Of a stretch of DNA of 64,000 nucleotides, positions 12,010-23,483 are shown one piece after another; positions within the stretch are counted from its first letter, which is position 1, and every line of letters begins with the position of its first letter. A model generated the notes under the pieces. That model saw only the letters and a list, made by a program, of their open reading frames with translations, was not told the DNA's origin and made no database searches. Position numbers and translations under genes: made by a program. The DNA is taken from positions 176,815,600 to 176,879,599 of the forward strand of contig CM041293.1 in NCBI GenBank assembly GCA_023052935.1, given 5' to 3'. The stretch comes from Piezodorus guildinii (taxonomy: Eukaryota > Arthropoda > Insecta > Hemiptera > Pentatomidae).

Positions 12010-13824
12010 GGACGCACTACACACTGAGAGAAGAGATACATGAAAATTGGTGAGAGCGAGAGTTTGTGAGAATTCGTGAAAGTAGTGGGAGAGGGACAGG
12101 GCATATAATTTTTAAAATAAGTTTGGATAAGAACATAAAATATTACTTTAAAAAAATTCCTAAATCATTAAATATTATTTTAGAAAACAAATTATTAAGT
12201 TAACAAGTTCAAGCCAGGGTGACCCACCGGTGGGTAACGCTTAACTATCACATGGGGCGACATGCATCACAGGTGAGTAATTTTTTTTTAGAAAATAAGT
12301 TTATTTTATTTGTTCTCAACATTAAATTTTGTAGGAATTAACAAGCATTAGGGTTTATTTATTAAACATTTTACAATTTTCAACACGCTCCCCTTAAAGG
12401 ACTCTTATAGGTTAATTTAATTTTATTACTCTTCTTAAAGAATTCTATTTAGCTGTGAGAGACTTCATTTCATACTTTTACCCCCATAAATAAGAATAAT
12501 ATAAGAATTATTTTAATAATAAATAATAATATAAGAATCTTTTTAAGTATTTCCTTAATTACTCCTTCAAGTCAAATGTGGATGTCAAAACAATATCGCA
12601 TTAAACTCGCAAGTTGTCACCCCGCCCCACGAAGCATAAGTAGCTAAGACAGTCTCGCCGCATGGGAAAAAAAGTAGATATTCCCCCTGCAGTGAACGTG
12701 TTAAATCATAACAAAACAAGTGAAAAATACAAATCATGAAAACATGTTTTTTTAGAATTATAGAAATAAAACTCTCACTCTAGAATTATATTTAAAATAC
12801 TATGAGTAAATTGTCCAGCAGTAGGGGATGGGCATATCGAATGACGATTATTGGATCATTCGATTATTTCAATCATTCGAATTAATCAATTATCGGATTA
12901 ATCAGTTTGGATAAGTGAATGATCATTCGAACTGAACCATTTAACGATAATCGAACAACTTTTTTTTTTTTTTTCTCATCACAGAAATTATATGCATATT
13001 TGCACGTAGGCTCAGCCACTATAGAGATGGGAATTGTGACATCGTCTCTCACAATGCATACTAATCATTCGATTATTTAAATCATCGAAGTCCGATCATC
13101 CGATTATGCCCACCTCTATCCTGCAGTAAATATTTGGGAAACAAAGCAGTTTTTAAAGGATAGAGTATATCAACACAAAAATGATGCTAAAAATAAAGGA
13201 AAAGAAAAAAAGAGGACTGCTTTGGTACAGCATGTGATGAACACAGAACATGAGTTTGACCTGGAAAATACAATCGTACAAAATACAGTCGTTCATAAAG
13301 AAAGACAAAATTTTAAAAGAAAGATTTTAGAGACAATCTGTATTTCGGAGCAAATTGATTTCAGTATAAACTTCAAAACAGACACCAAAAACTTAAGTAA
13401 TCATTGGGCAGAAATTTTAAACAAAATTAATAAATAGTGGAATTAAAGTAAATTTAATTTATAGGTTAGTATAAACATTTTAAATAATTTCATATAATGA
13501 AATATTTTTTGGATTTTTGAAGTCATGTGATATTATTTTTAGTTTTAATTAAATATTAATGTATATATAATGATTTTAATTTTTAGAATCTTTTATGAAG
13601 TTTTTTTTTTTTTTAAATGTATAAATGACGTTTTAAGAAATTAAACATAATTTATAATGGAAAAAAAAAAATGAAAAAAGTTTTTTATAAAACAGATTAG
13701 TGAATAATTGTTAATAATATATTGAAAGTATGTGAGAGTGTATGATAGTTCACTGACACTGACCTCACATTAAACAAAAATTTTCATATTTGACTTTCAC
13801 CTACTCTCACCGTGTAGCCCATCC
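12010..13824. mobile_element. TTAA-associated TIR element, second family member
   Basis: The ends GGACGCACTACACACTGAGAG and CTCTCACCGTGTAGCCCATCC are inverted copies and match those of 3526-4480. The right flank is TTAA; the left is the imperfect TAAA. The interior includes ATGAAAATTGGTGAGAG, a GC-richer patch at 12215-12290 and 12600-12680, and a Penelope-type endonuclease fragment (13125-13436), so it is a nest of several elements. Confidence 0.5.
13125..13436 (+). pseudogene. Penelope-like element GIY-YIG endonuclease C-terminal fragment
   Basis: Continuous frame reading IWETKQFLKDRVYQHKNDA, then KKRTALVQHVMNTEHEFDLEN, HKERQNFKRKILETICI and SINFKTDTKNLSNHW up to a stop at 13436. Spacing and residues (TKQxLKxRIxQHK, TALxxHxxxTxHxFDxDN, RxxxxxRxxxExxxI, NxxxDTxxL) match the GIY-YIG domain C-terminus of Penelope-like retroelements and their phage/intron relatives. 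The GIY and YIG motifs themselves would be upstream and are missing. Recognition is from family memory. Confidence 0.7.
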
Positions 13825-13904
13825 TTAATTGTGTTAAGGTTCAGTCAGTAAATATAGAACTATGTTCAGGCCATGTTTCGAGCATTGATTGAAATAATAA
13901 AAGG

Positions 13905-14113
13905 CCTTCCAAGATCAAGCTCAGCTGTCAGTTTTTCCCTCCAATATTTGGGTACTCACTTTATAGGGTATGTTCCAGGTGAGTATTCCTCTTAGGTCAC
14001 CCCACGGCTAAAGTAACAAAATAAATAATAATTCTGCCATAGCCGTGGTTAGAACTCAGGCCTCAGAGAACACTGACCTAATGCCTTAGCCACTAAACCA
14101 CAACGCTCTCCAA
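13905..14113 (-). repeat. tRNA-derived SINE (family C)
   Basis: On the minus strand the right end reads TGGTTTAGTGGCTAAGG (A-box) and, about 35 nt on, GAGTTCTAACC (B-box), the internal Pol III promoter of a tRNA head. The body contains GGGTACTCACTTTATAGGG, shared with short fragments at 4810, 15850 and 37590. Confidence 0.6.
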
Positions 14114-14539
14114 CCTGTGTTATTGTAATTTGGTAACATTTTATCAGTTATCAAGTTCAACATGTGATTTTGCATAGTATTTTGGTAAGATACTGAAAAT
14201 GGCTTAAAACATTGTAGTTTGCTCATAGCGATTAAGTTTTTTTAGTGACCTACTGCCTGAAAATATGTAACTTATAGTATATAAACACCAAAAGGAATAA
14301 AATGTGATAAAAAACAAAACAATCATTAGCATCAACAATCAAAAATTGCTGGTTAAATAGTAACTTATTTATTATTTTTTAAATAAGCAAAATTCCAAAC
14401 ATTTACAAAGAATAAATAAATCGAAGAAAGAAAGTCTTTATAGCAAGAAAGTTTTTTGAGAAATTGATTTAATGAAGTATAGCTTCTCTTATCTTGTTCA
14501 TGAATGAACATCTTAAATTTCTTGTTAGAGTCCTAGGAA

Positions 14540-15000
14540 CCATTGAGACGTTGATTTCCAAAAGGTACTATATCCATTCTAGGAAATTTTACAGGAAGCG
14601 CAAAACCCTCTCATTACAATATTATTAAACCAATTTATTAGATTCTTTTCTCATTAGAATCTAGAATTGTGTTTTTACTACATTAAAGTTATGGAATAAA
14701 ATGTTTAAATAAGATTTGGATCAAAACTAAATGTATAATTAGTAACTTCGGAAAATAATTGTATTTCAAAATCGCATTTTTAAGGGACTTGAATGTTCTT
14801 AAGATAAAATCAAATAGAAGATTTGAATACAACTAAACAATGAGAATACAAAATACGTTAAAATTCAATTTTGTAAAAAATATGCTTTAGTACCTATTGG
14901 AAACCATAGTAAAATGTCTTGGAACATTAAAATTAAACTAAATTACCTAACAATGATCATGATTTGTCTATCATAAATCTGTTATGAAATACAAAGATTA
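14540..15000. repeat. Second copy of the 8939 repeat
   Basis: It starts TTGAGACGTTGATTTCCAAA and follows 8939-9480 block by block (GAAATTTTACAGGAAGC, ATTATTAAACCAA, GGACTTGAATGTTCTTAAGA, ATGTCTTGGAACATTAAAAT). The right TIR is partly deleted. Confidence 0.6.
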
Positions 15001-15104
15001 TAAATAAAACAGGGTGTCTAGCAACAGGAACGCTACCCTAAACGCTTTGCTTCATGAAAATCAACATCTCATTTAAACTCAATTGAATGAACTTAATTTA
15101 ATGT

Positions 15105-15147
15105 GTCTACATTTCAGCCTAAATTTTTGGCCATCTTCAGGGCTCAC
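15105..15147 (-). ncRNA. Hammerhead ribozyme-like motif
   Basis: Minus strand: GCC-CTGAAGA-T-GGCC...GGCT-GAAATGTA-GAC. Core CTGANGA and GAAA are intact, stem II closes by four pairs (one G-T), and GTA is an allowed cleavage triplet. Stem I is weak (two of three pairs). Stem III ATGT is not palindromic, so this copy is probably decayed. Confidence 0.5.
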
Positions 15148-15255
15148 AACAGTAACCTTAAGATATTGAATCTGATGACCTGAGTGTTTCTCTGCCTGCA
15201 TCCCCAACCAGCTTCTTATATTCTACCTACAGTCAAATACTCATCCATCACAATA

Positions 15256-16072
15256 ATAAATTTTATTCCAACAAAGATATTAACTATCAAAACATAGTTG
15301 ACTTGAATTTAATCAATTAAGTATCTTTTGCCCTTACGATCGGATTTCCTAAATACTACAAATTTGACGGAAACAGTTGAATTACTCGGGTTTTTAATTT
15401 AAAACTTACATTATTTGACCATCATTATCAATTTCTTGAATAAAGAATATGAAAAACAGAATTGACTACGCTGTATCCTCTTGATTGAAGTGGCTAAGAA
15501 ATTATACTAATTGTCTACGAAAGTTCGAAGATGAGAGTATTTTTCTTACTTTGCCTCATTCACTCGGGGGGCACGATCCTGTTCTCTTGTTCTATGTCTC
15601 CCCGACGAGATCGCTATTATCAAACAAGTCTGTATTGAATCTCAGTTTGTTCTGAACGGAGATGATTTAGCATCTTAAGGTACCCCGGGAATTTTCTCTT
15701 GTCGAGGATAAAACTTTATTAAGACATCCGCGATTCTACGACCCATGAATGGTCTTTTATCCAGTACTTATAGAGGTTCGTACTGTTTCAAGGCTAATGA
15801 CAGTTCAAAGAGGTGAAGAACGCCAGGTTTCCTCCCTTCCAAATTTTTCGGTACCCACTTGATAGAGACACTAGCGTCTAAAACCTATGAAAAAAATTTA
15901 TTTTCGAGGATAATTTCTTGTTTTTATTTGGGCATTATCTATTTTTTTCGAGGTGTTAATGTTTTTTTATTTTTATTATTTGTTAGAATCAATAAAAATA
16001 TATACATATTACTATATGATAATATATAAAGGGATGGTCCTTATTAATTTATCTTTCTAAAAAAAAAAAAAT
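15256..16072 (+). repeat. Arm 1 of a ~820-bp inverted repeat pair
   Basis: Reverse complement of 20628-21463 along its length. Shared blocks include AAGGTACCCC.GGAATTTTC, TAAAACTTTATTAAGA, GAATCTCAGTTTGTTCTGAA, ACACCTCGAAAAAAATAG (complement) and GGGATGGTCCTTATTAATT, ending in an A-run. The A-tail suggests an inserted retrocopy or SINE-like composite. No protein recognised. Confidence 0.8.
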
Positions 16073-16205
16073 TACTTGTTATTGTTCCTATATTGATATA
16101 TATCCTGTAAGCTAGTTGCTTGGTATATCAGTAAAAAAATCTTGGACATTCATCCTTAAACCACAAAGAGAGCTCGGAGTTTATACAGTCTAATACGGAG
16201 TATTA

Positions 16206-16506
16206 TGGAGTCTTCTTCTTCCAGTGGAACGACAGGCCGTATAGGCCCTGGGCCTCATGGTGTATTTTCCTGGGGGATTACACTCACATTTCTTGATGCA
16301 GTTTGTAGTTTATGGTCATTAATTCCTATGCCTAATTTTGTGAGAGGCCACCATTTGGCTGACGGGTCTCACATACCCGGGGGAGAGGCTGTAAGTGAAT
16401 CCCCATTTAAATACATCCTTATAAAAGTCCTGCCAGAACTGGGATTTGAACTCACAACCTCTAGCATGAGAGACTAGCTCGCTAGCCACTCAGCCACAAG
16501 TTCCCC
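16206..16506 (-). repeat. tRNA-derived SINE (family B)
   Basis: Minus strand head: a GTGGCTGAGTGGCTAGCGAG A-box and a GAGTTCAAATCCC B-box. Body shared with 59553-59732 (AATTTTGTG.GAGGCCA, GAGGCTGT.AGTGAATCCCC, TACATCCTTATA.AA). The far end (CTTCTTCCAGTGG.ACGACAGGCCGT) also occurs alone at 23271-23322. Confidence 0.75.
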
Positions 16507-16734
16507 ATTATGGAGAGTATGCCAGTTAAATGTCAAGGAAAAAGTTAGAAGTGATTCACGAGTTGTATTAAATCTATACGTTAGCTTGAAACAGATCCTC
16601 AGGGTAGTTCTGAGGCCCTTAAGAGCAAGGTATTAAATTAAGGGTCTTGTTTAAATCGTCAAAACTTTAATCAATCAATATTATCAATGGAGCCATGATG
16701 TGTGTCGAAATGTTGGTTAATTAATAGTTTTCAT

Positions 16735-17265
16735 ATTAAAACAAGCACAATTTTCTTCCATCATCTTTATTATTATATAATTCGTCAATATTAGTCGACG
16801 TTTTGGGGCTTTGTCCCCCATTATCAAGACTAAAGGCTCACTGTTATATTTTGTTTTTACAATTGCATACTTTGTACTTAGCTAGTTCTATTGTTGCTTT
16901 AATCTAATTCATGTTTAATATTGTTAATTCGATCTAATAGTAAAAACAAAATAGAACAGTGAGCCAATAGTTGACTTTTAGAAGTAAATGTAGCTGTTAG
17001 CTAAAAAAATTAATAAGTATCAATAAAAAAGGTAATTTATAGTTAATTGTATAATATATAATTTTATTTAATTGGTGACTTTATGAAAATTGGTAGATAT
17101 GGATGTAGACAAAATTTAATAAATGTAACTAAAATCAAAATGTTTTAAACCTTTTTAGTCTTGATAATAGGGAAAAAGAGAAATTTTGACTGATATTGAC
17201 AAATTACATAATAATAATTATAATAAGAAAGATGATGGAAGAAAATTGTGCTTGTTTTAATATGG
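16735..17265. mobile_element. Foldback element with decayed hammerhead-like core
   Basis: The arms share AAAACAAGCACAATTTTCTT, CATCATCTTTATTATTAT and TCGTCAATATTAGTC, mirrored at the right end. The left arm carries an antisense hammerhead-like core at 16792-16832 and the right arm a more eroded one at 17158-17205. Confidence 0.65.
16792..16832 (-). ncRNA. Hammerhead ribozyme-like motif, decayed
   Basis: Minus strand: GTC-TTGATAA-T-GGGG...CCCC-AAAACGTC-GAC. Stem I (GTC/GAC), stem II (GGGG/CCCC), the ACGT palindrome and the GTC triplet are kept. CTGATGA and GAAA each carry substitutions expected to kill activity. Confidence 0.4.
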
Positions 17266-18820
17266 AGAAATAAGAAGAACTTCCTCAATTTAAACTAATA
17301 AAAAAATTTAAAAAAAAATTGTTTTCAATATTTTTGCTAATTTTTTATGACCGCAACACAAATCATTTCATCCTTCATTTTTGAATAATAAGAAGTTGAG
17401 ATTATACTCCATGGTTATAAATCACTTCTGTTGTTGCCTTTGGTTTTGCATTTAAAAAAATATATTTTACATTGCTTTTTTTCAATGTAATAATATATTT
17501 AATTTCAGTTGAGATTTTTATGTGTTAAATTGAAAATTGAAGAATAATGACGGTGCAAGTAGATGATTAAGCTTAAAAAGGATTTCAAAATAAATAAAAA
17601 ATATTCGGAGATTAGTTAGTGCTATGTATTTACAGAAAATATATATTACAAGACCATTAATGTATAAACGGATGAATTCATTAATAAAGAATTTTGAAAT
17701 GTATCAATTAACCATAGCAATGGATATCCTTAGAGGAGAATGCATTAGTATTCATTCCATTGATGACTGTTTGATCGTAGGAAAAAACATAATAATTAGG
17801 AACTTGACTTAGTTATCTCCGGGTCTAAGTATGCTAGGTTCAATTGCTTGGAACCAATTCTTGTAGAATGTAATAACCTACAACTTTTATTCCAGAGGTT
17901 TTGACAAAAAAATCTATTCCTGCGAAGTGAATATACGAATAAAATTTTGAAAATATTTTAAGTCGATCAAACTAACTTCATTATAAACAACAATAAGATA
18001 TGTTCATGTAAATTATGTTTAGGGCAAATTAATTCGGCGAAATTTTGCTGATGTGAAATGAATATTTGTACTGTATGTGTTTATAAAATTTTAGTATTTT
18101 TTTAAAATTCTCATAGACATATAATATTTTAGTTTACTAAAGAACAGTTAGATAATCACAAATTAATCCATATTTAAGAATCAAAACATACAATTATACG
18201 ATTTTTCGACAGAAAATCAAGTGTGGACATCAGAAAAATCAAAATTAAGTGTTGAAACTTTGACAGCCATTTTATGTGTCAAATATAATTTGACAAATTC
18301 TTGTGAAGATTTTTACAATATTTTAAAAAATGACAACAATCTACTGAACCAAATTTACTCAAATAAAAAATATTTCAAGGAATAAAATACTATACATTTT
18401 TTCATATTTATAAACTGTACTTACGTTAAAAATAAAAAAAATATTACAATATTATTTTTATTCTGTATGAAAATTTTTTGTTGATACTCCATACTCTCTC
18501 CTTCACAGTTGTCCCACTATGCCCATCTAAAAATCTGGTTACCTTAGCTTAACCCTGAATGTATCTTATAATGATAAACAATTATATTCAAAATGTATTA
18601 CATCTAATTTTTGAAACTGCTACAAGAAAAATTAATACATTCCTCAACTCCTAATAAAATGATGGGTACGATTCATCATAAAATAATGATTATTCAAGTT
18701 TCCAAAAAATCTAATCCAGAGTGAGTTGAAATTGAAAAATCAACTAATGCTTAACAAATCTAAAAATGCTGCATATTATTACAACTGTTTACAGGAAATT
18801 AACTTATATAAAAAGCGATA
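17266..18820. other. Intergenic, one unassigned 62-codon frame
   Basis: AT-rich with no repeat end or domain recognised. A 62-codon ATG frame at 17624-17812 has no family resemblance that I can name and may be chance. Confidence 0.35.
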
Positions 18821-18829
18821 AAGTAATGA

Positions 18830-19025
18830 GAGGAAAATGTCTAATCACCATTGCTAATTTTTAAAAGGTATATATCATTTATTTGTTAACCGATTTCAAT
18901 GTTTCTTTTTTTTTTTTTTTATATCTGAAATTTTATTCTCCATCAAATAACACCGACAAGAGAAATTTTTGGTATTCATAAATATATAAGAAGGGGAAAA
19001 CGGATTTTTTTTTTTATTCCTCTTT
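18830..19025. repeat. Repeat shared with 54050-54250
   Basis: Blocks ATCACCATTGCTAATTTT, TTATTCTCCATCAAATA and GAAATTTTTGGTATTCATA recur in the same order near 54065-54200, with a third partial copy near 61270. Class unknown. Confidence 0.45.
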
Positions 19026-19318
19026 CGGGTTCTAAGTATTTTGAAATGTTGTAACAAGTTTTTAATTTTCCCGCTCGGTTTTCGTCCACCCGGTGTCTTA
19101 AACTTGAGCCGATATATGGAAACGTACAGTGTCGCTGCCTAGGATAAGTACAGATGAGATATGGGGATTCTGCGATTTTAAGCCATTCCCGTAGATAGTC
19201 TCGTACCGAATAGATGGATGGAAGTACCAAGTTAGCAGGGAAGCAACCAGGAGCAGTTTAAGGCTATTTCTATTTAATTTTTCGTCACATATATTTAATA
19301 TACCCAGCGGTAAGCATC

Positions 19319-19968
19319 ATCATCATCATCCGTGGCGCTACAGACCGATGTGGTCCTTGGCCTCCTCAATAAGTCTTCGCCAGATGGTTCGGTCTTGAGC
19401 AGCCGCTCGCCAGTTGCGGGCGTCAAGTAGGCGAAGAGCATCCCTGGCAACGGTGTCCTCCCATCTAAGCCGAGGTCTTCCTCTTCCCCTTGTCCGGTGG
19501 AGCCTCCCATCCAGCAGCTTTTTGGGAATTTCATCGTCTGGCATCCGTACTACGTGGCCAGCCCATCGCAGTCTTCCTAAGCTGATTAACCTCATCACAT
19601 CAGCTTCGCCATAGATCCGGTAGATCTCCAAGTTTGTCCTCCGCCTCCAGCTTTCCCCGATCTTAACTGGCCCAAATATCCTTCTTAAGATTTTTCTTTC
19701 AAATATGAGGATATCCCTCTCCTCTTTACCAGTGAGGGTCCACGTCTCAGATCCATAAATTAAGACGGGCCTGATGAGGGTCTTATACAAAAGGCACTTT
19801 GTGCGACGGGTGAGGTAGGCACTTCTCAGGTGCTTTCTGAGGCCAAAATAGCACCTGTTGGCTTTGAGGAGACGCTGACTTGTTTCCCCGGAGATCCTAT
19901 TTCCACAATTTACCACTGATCCGAGGTACACAAATTGGTCAACGCTCTGGAACGCAAATGGGCCCATT
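19319..19968 (-). mobile_element. 5'-truncated LINE with 13-bp target duplication
   Basis: C-terminal ~210 residues of a non-LTR reverse transcriptase, open from 19967 to 19338: FVYLGSVVNCG, LRKHLRSAYLT, YKTLIRPVLIYGSETWTL, FERKILRRIFGP, RLRWAGHVVRM and GRGRPRLRWEDTV. It ends in a (GAT)n-type 3' tail. AGCGGTAAGCATC flanks it on both sides (19306-19318 and 19969-19981), a clean target-site duplication from target-primed insertion. The frame is uninterrupted, so it is young. Clade not assigned. Confidence 0.9.
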
Positions 19969-20561
19969 AGCGGTAAGCATCCTCTGTTAACTTTACTTTG
20001 AAGATTATTTGATATTATTTCCTTTTTTTATTTTTAAAACTGATTATTATTTAATTAATTTTAGTTGGTGTTATGGTAGAATTTTTTTTTTTGCCTTATG
20101 CTTGTATGCCGCTGACAAAGGAAATAAAGTATAACATCAAAAATAATTTTATTTTCTATGAAGGACCTGGACCTTAACCATTAACCATGTCACAATGTAA
20201 GACTGCAAATTTTGAGAGAGCTAATTTATTTTTGGTCGATTAAAAAGATTCATCTTTTAAAATAATAAACCAAAATATAATGATGAGTTATGACTATCTC
20301 TATCAGACTATTTGACGATAGTTGACTTGAATTTAATTAATAATGAATAAAATATTAACTGATTTAAAAATAATACTGTTTTTTCTTGTAGTAACTCTAA
20401 AAAGAGCCTTTTCTTCAAGAAATGTAACCATCCATGGTAACCCAAGTAAATGATTTGTTGTAAAGGAGAAATATTATGTAATATACATATCTTATGTACG
20501 TCATGTAGTACATTCTTACAGGATATATATAAATATAGGAACAATAACAAGTAAAATTTTT

Positions 20562-20618
20562 CGTCCGATTAGCCATAGTAGCATAAAGTGACGTTAAATG
20601 AATAAACAAACAAACAAG
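20562..20618 (+). repeat. 3' fragment of SINE family A
   Basis: AGCATAAAGTGACGTTAAAT followed by GAATAAACAAACAAACAAG, the 3' end of the family described at 63263-63520. Confidence 0.6.
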
Positions 20619-20627
20619 TAAAATTTT

Positions 20628-21463
20628 TTTTTTAAGAAAGATAAATTAATAAGGACCATCCCTTTACATATTATCATATAATAATATGTATATATTTTTA
20701 TTGATTCTAACAAATAATAAAAATCAAAAAACATTAACACCTCGAAAAAAATAGATAATGCCCAAATAAAAACAAGAAATTATCCTCGAAAATATATGTT
20801 TTTCACAGGTTTTAGAAACCAGTGTCTCTATCAAGTGGGTACCGACAAATTTGGGAGGAAGGAAAACTGGCGATCATCACCTCCTTGCAAGGTCATTATC
20901 CTTGAAACAGTACGAATCTCTAAAAGTACTGAATAAAAGACCATTCATGGGTTGTAGAATCGCGGATTTCTTAATAAAGTTTTATCCTCGACAAAAGAAA
21001 ATTCCTGGGGTACCTTAAGATGCTAAATCATCTCCGTTCAGAACAAACTGAGATTCAATACAGACTTGTTTGATAATAGCGATCTTATTGGGGAGACATA
21101 GAACAAGAGAACAGGATCATGCTCCTCGAATGAAAGAGGCCAAGTATGAAAATTACTCTCATCTTCAAAGTTTCGTTGTCAATTTGTATAATTTCGTAGC
21201 CATTGCAATCAAGAGGATACAGCGTCGTCAATTCTGTTTTTCTTAGTTTTAATTCGAGGGGAATTTTCATATTCTTTATTCAAGAAATTGATAATGATGG
21301 TCAAATAATGTTAGTTTTAAATTAAAAACCCGAGTATTTCAACTGTTTCCGACAAATTTATAATATTTAGGAAATCTGATCGTAAGGGATAAAGATACTT
21401 AGTAGATGAAATTCAAGTCAATATCTTTTGATAGTTAATATCTTTGATTGAATAAAATTTATT
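20628..21463 (-). repeat. Arm 2 of the ~820-bp inverted repeat pair
   Basis: Mirror copy of 15256-16072, beginning with a T-run and ending near AATAAAATTTATT. A SINE A copy abuts its right end. The two arms are about 4.5 kb apart and carry scattered differences. Confidence 0.8.
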
Positions 21464-21469
21464 GGACTA

Positions 21470-21672
21470 TGGACAGCTATGCTAATTGGATGATACTATA
21501 GTGGAAGTCCTAAATTTTTCCTATTCAGGTTTAATTAGCGTGAAAGAAGGAAAGCATAACCAACAATTTTTTACTACCTTTTAAAAATGTTTGGGCCATC
21601 CATCAGGTTTGAACTCAAGACCTTCAGCATAGAAGGCTGTTATGTTAGCCACTACACCACAGGTGACACCCG
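21470..21672 (-). repeat. SINE family A
   Basis: Minus strand head: a CCTGTGGTGTAGTGGCTAAC-like A-box and a GAGTTCAAACC B-box, then the family body (AACC.A.GGAT...CTCCCACTG-like end). Class from comparison with 63263. Confidence 0.7.
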
Positions 21673-21704
21673 AATACTATGTAATATTAATATCTGAATT
21701 TGGC

Positions 21705-21906
21705 CTATCCTGGGTTTAATTTGGATCGGAATCTCTAATGATTATCTAACATCGTACAGGCTCAGGACCATCTTTTTATGCCTCTTCTAAAGGATGGCAT
21801 AACTGAGGAATTTTTACTCCTATTAAAATCCTAGAGCCATTTGCCAGGTTTGAACTCGTGGCCTCAGGCATAGATAGTGCTAGCCACAACAACACAGTGA
21901 TCCCCA
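21705..21906 (-). repeat. SINE family A, diverged
   Basis: The same tRNA-like head (GTGTTGTTGTGGCTAGC, CGAGTTCAAACC) and body (GGACCATC, GGATGGCATAACTGAGG), placed directly after the previous copy. Confidence 0.6.
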
Positions 21907-22523
21907 AGTGAACTTAATTTATTGTTTCTATGTTTCGGTTGAAATTTTAGAGCGATTGTTTAGCACAAGCTCCCTTAAGATGGCATAAAATTAAGGCCAA
22001 AACTTAAGCATAATAAATTAAGTTCGCTTAATTGAAGTGTTTCTATGGCAGCATATCCAACTTATTTCTATAATTCATTCTACAATCACCTGTTCTTTCT
22101 AGATTAAAATTTAGTTGATTTTTCAATTCACCTAAATCTGGTTTGGATTATTGGAAACTTAAGACTCAATGTAATAGTTTGGAATTTTTTCTACAAAATT
22201 CCTAGTAATCTTTTGCTAATTCGACGATTTATGATTGTTGATGCTGGTGTTTCGATTTTTTTTTTTTTTTTTTTTAAATAAATAATAATTAAACATAAAA
22301 CCATTCTCGATAAATACTTGGTTCTTAATTATTTTCAAACAGTTTATTATACACCAATAATTATTTTGTTTCATGAGGATTTTACACATTTTCAGGACAC
22401 ACTGGCAGCAAGCAATGGTTACTAATATTAATGATGGAGTTTTGTTGACCGTAGAGAAATTAGATGAGGAAGATGGTTGGGGGTGCGGTCATAAATTAAA
22501 AACACACATTTAAAATAAGTGTT

Positions 22524-22580
22524 ATTTTAATTATGTGCCGACGTTTCGGCCTACAATGTGGGCCTTCATCGGGGCTAAAA
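22524..22580 (-). ncRNA. Hammerhead ribozyme candidate, one core substitution
   Basis: Minus strand: GCC-CCGATGA-A-GGCC...GGCC-GAAACGTC-GGC. It is identical in layout to 36289-36346, but the core CTGATGA reads CCGATGA, expected to reduce or abolish cleavage. Distal stem I pairs TTTTA with TAAAA. Confidence 0.65.
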
Positions 22581-23100
22581 GAAACAAGATAACAACCAAT
22601 GTAATTATAGACTTAATAATGCGTTAGGTATATAATAATAATATGACAGTAATAAATTATGGGAACATAAATAATATTAAATGTAAAATGATAATAAGAT
22701 GACAATTATAAAGTATGGAAATAAGGTGACAGTTATAAAGTATGGAAATAAACAAAATTAAGATGATAGTTATAAAGTATGGAAGTAAACATAATTGAGA
22801 TGATAATATTGTAATGAGAATATATAAAGAGAGACTAAGTAAATGAAAAATACTTTATATATTCTCATTACAATATTATCATCTCAATTATGTTTACTTC
22901 CATACTTCATAACTATCATCTTAATTTTGTTTATTTCCATACTTTATAACTGTCACCTTATTTCCATACTTTATAATTGTCATCTTATTATCATTTTACA
23001 TTTAATTTTATTTATGTTCCCATAATTTATTACTGTCATATTATTATTATATACCTAACGCATTATTAAGTCTATAATTACATTGGTTGTTATCTTGTTT

Positions 23101-23157
23101 CTTTTAGCCCCGATGAAGGCCCACATTGCAGGCCGAAACGTCGGCACATAATTAAAA
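23101..23157 (+). ncRNA. Hammerhead ribozyme candidate, one core substitution
   Basis: The mirror of the previous motif, with the same T to C change in CTGATGA and a GCAGGCC stem II side. Both arms carry the same lesion, so it predates formation of the inverted copy or was spread by conversion. Confidence 0.65.
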
Positions 23158-23483
23158 TAACACTTATTTTAAATGTGTGTTTTTAATTTATGACCGCACC
23201 CCCAACCATCTTCCTCATCTAGTTACTAATATTAGTTATGTAAGTACCCATTATCTCAAATTTGTCAATTCTTCTTCTTCCAGTGGCGTGACAGGCCGTG
23301 AAGGCCCTTGGCAATGTACGCAAATTTGTCAATCATAAAATGAAAAAAAAAATTAAGTCTTTCGTTGGCTATGATGGGTAGATTTTATGTGTTGAATTTT
23401 TAATGACATTTATTTTATAATTGACAAATTTGAGATAATAGATACCTACATAACTATGTTAGTAAGCAATGGTTGCTGTCAGC

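Larger units (their letters stand above)
22431..23222. mobile_element. Foldback (twin-inverted) element with two outward hammerhead motifs
   Basis: A 792-bp near-perfect palindrome. The left arm ATGAGGAAGATGGTTGGGGG... mirrors ...CCCCCAACCATCTTCCTCAT. The arms share four ATAAAGTATGGAAATAA-type tandem blocks, and the axis is near 22840. A 12-bp direct repeat TTACTAATATTA flanks it (22419-22430 and 23223-23234), so it is a genuine insertion. One hammerhead core in each arm. It is related to 36203-37341. The head-to-head layout resembles inverted-copy insertions of Penelope-like elements; no protein is encoded. Confidence 0.85.

Noticed and set aside
16685..16720. Additional hammerhead at CCATGATGTGTGTCGAAATG
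   Set aside because: CATGATG lacks the core and stem II is absent; at most an eroded remnant.
17624..17812. 62-codon open frame
   Set aside because: No domain, no neighbouring exon or conserved splice sites; likely chance in AT-rich DNA.
18976..19230. 84-codon minus-strand frame
   Set aside because: Overlaps a repeat shared with 54050-54360 and shows no family motif.
22843..23025. Small hydrophobic frames in the foldbacks (also 36422-36664)
   Set aside because: They translate the TTTATAACT/TTACTTCC tandem blocks of the palindrome; identical peptides arise from both elements by repeat content.
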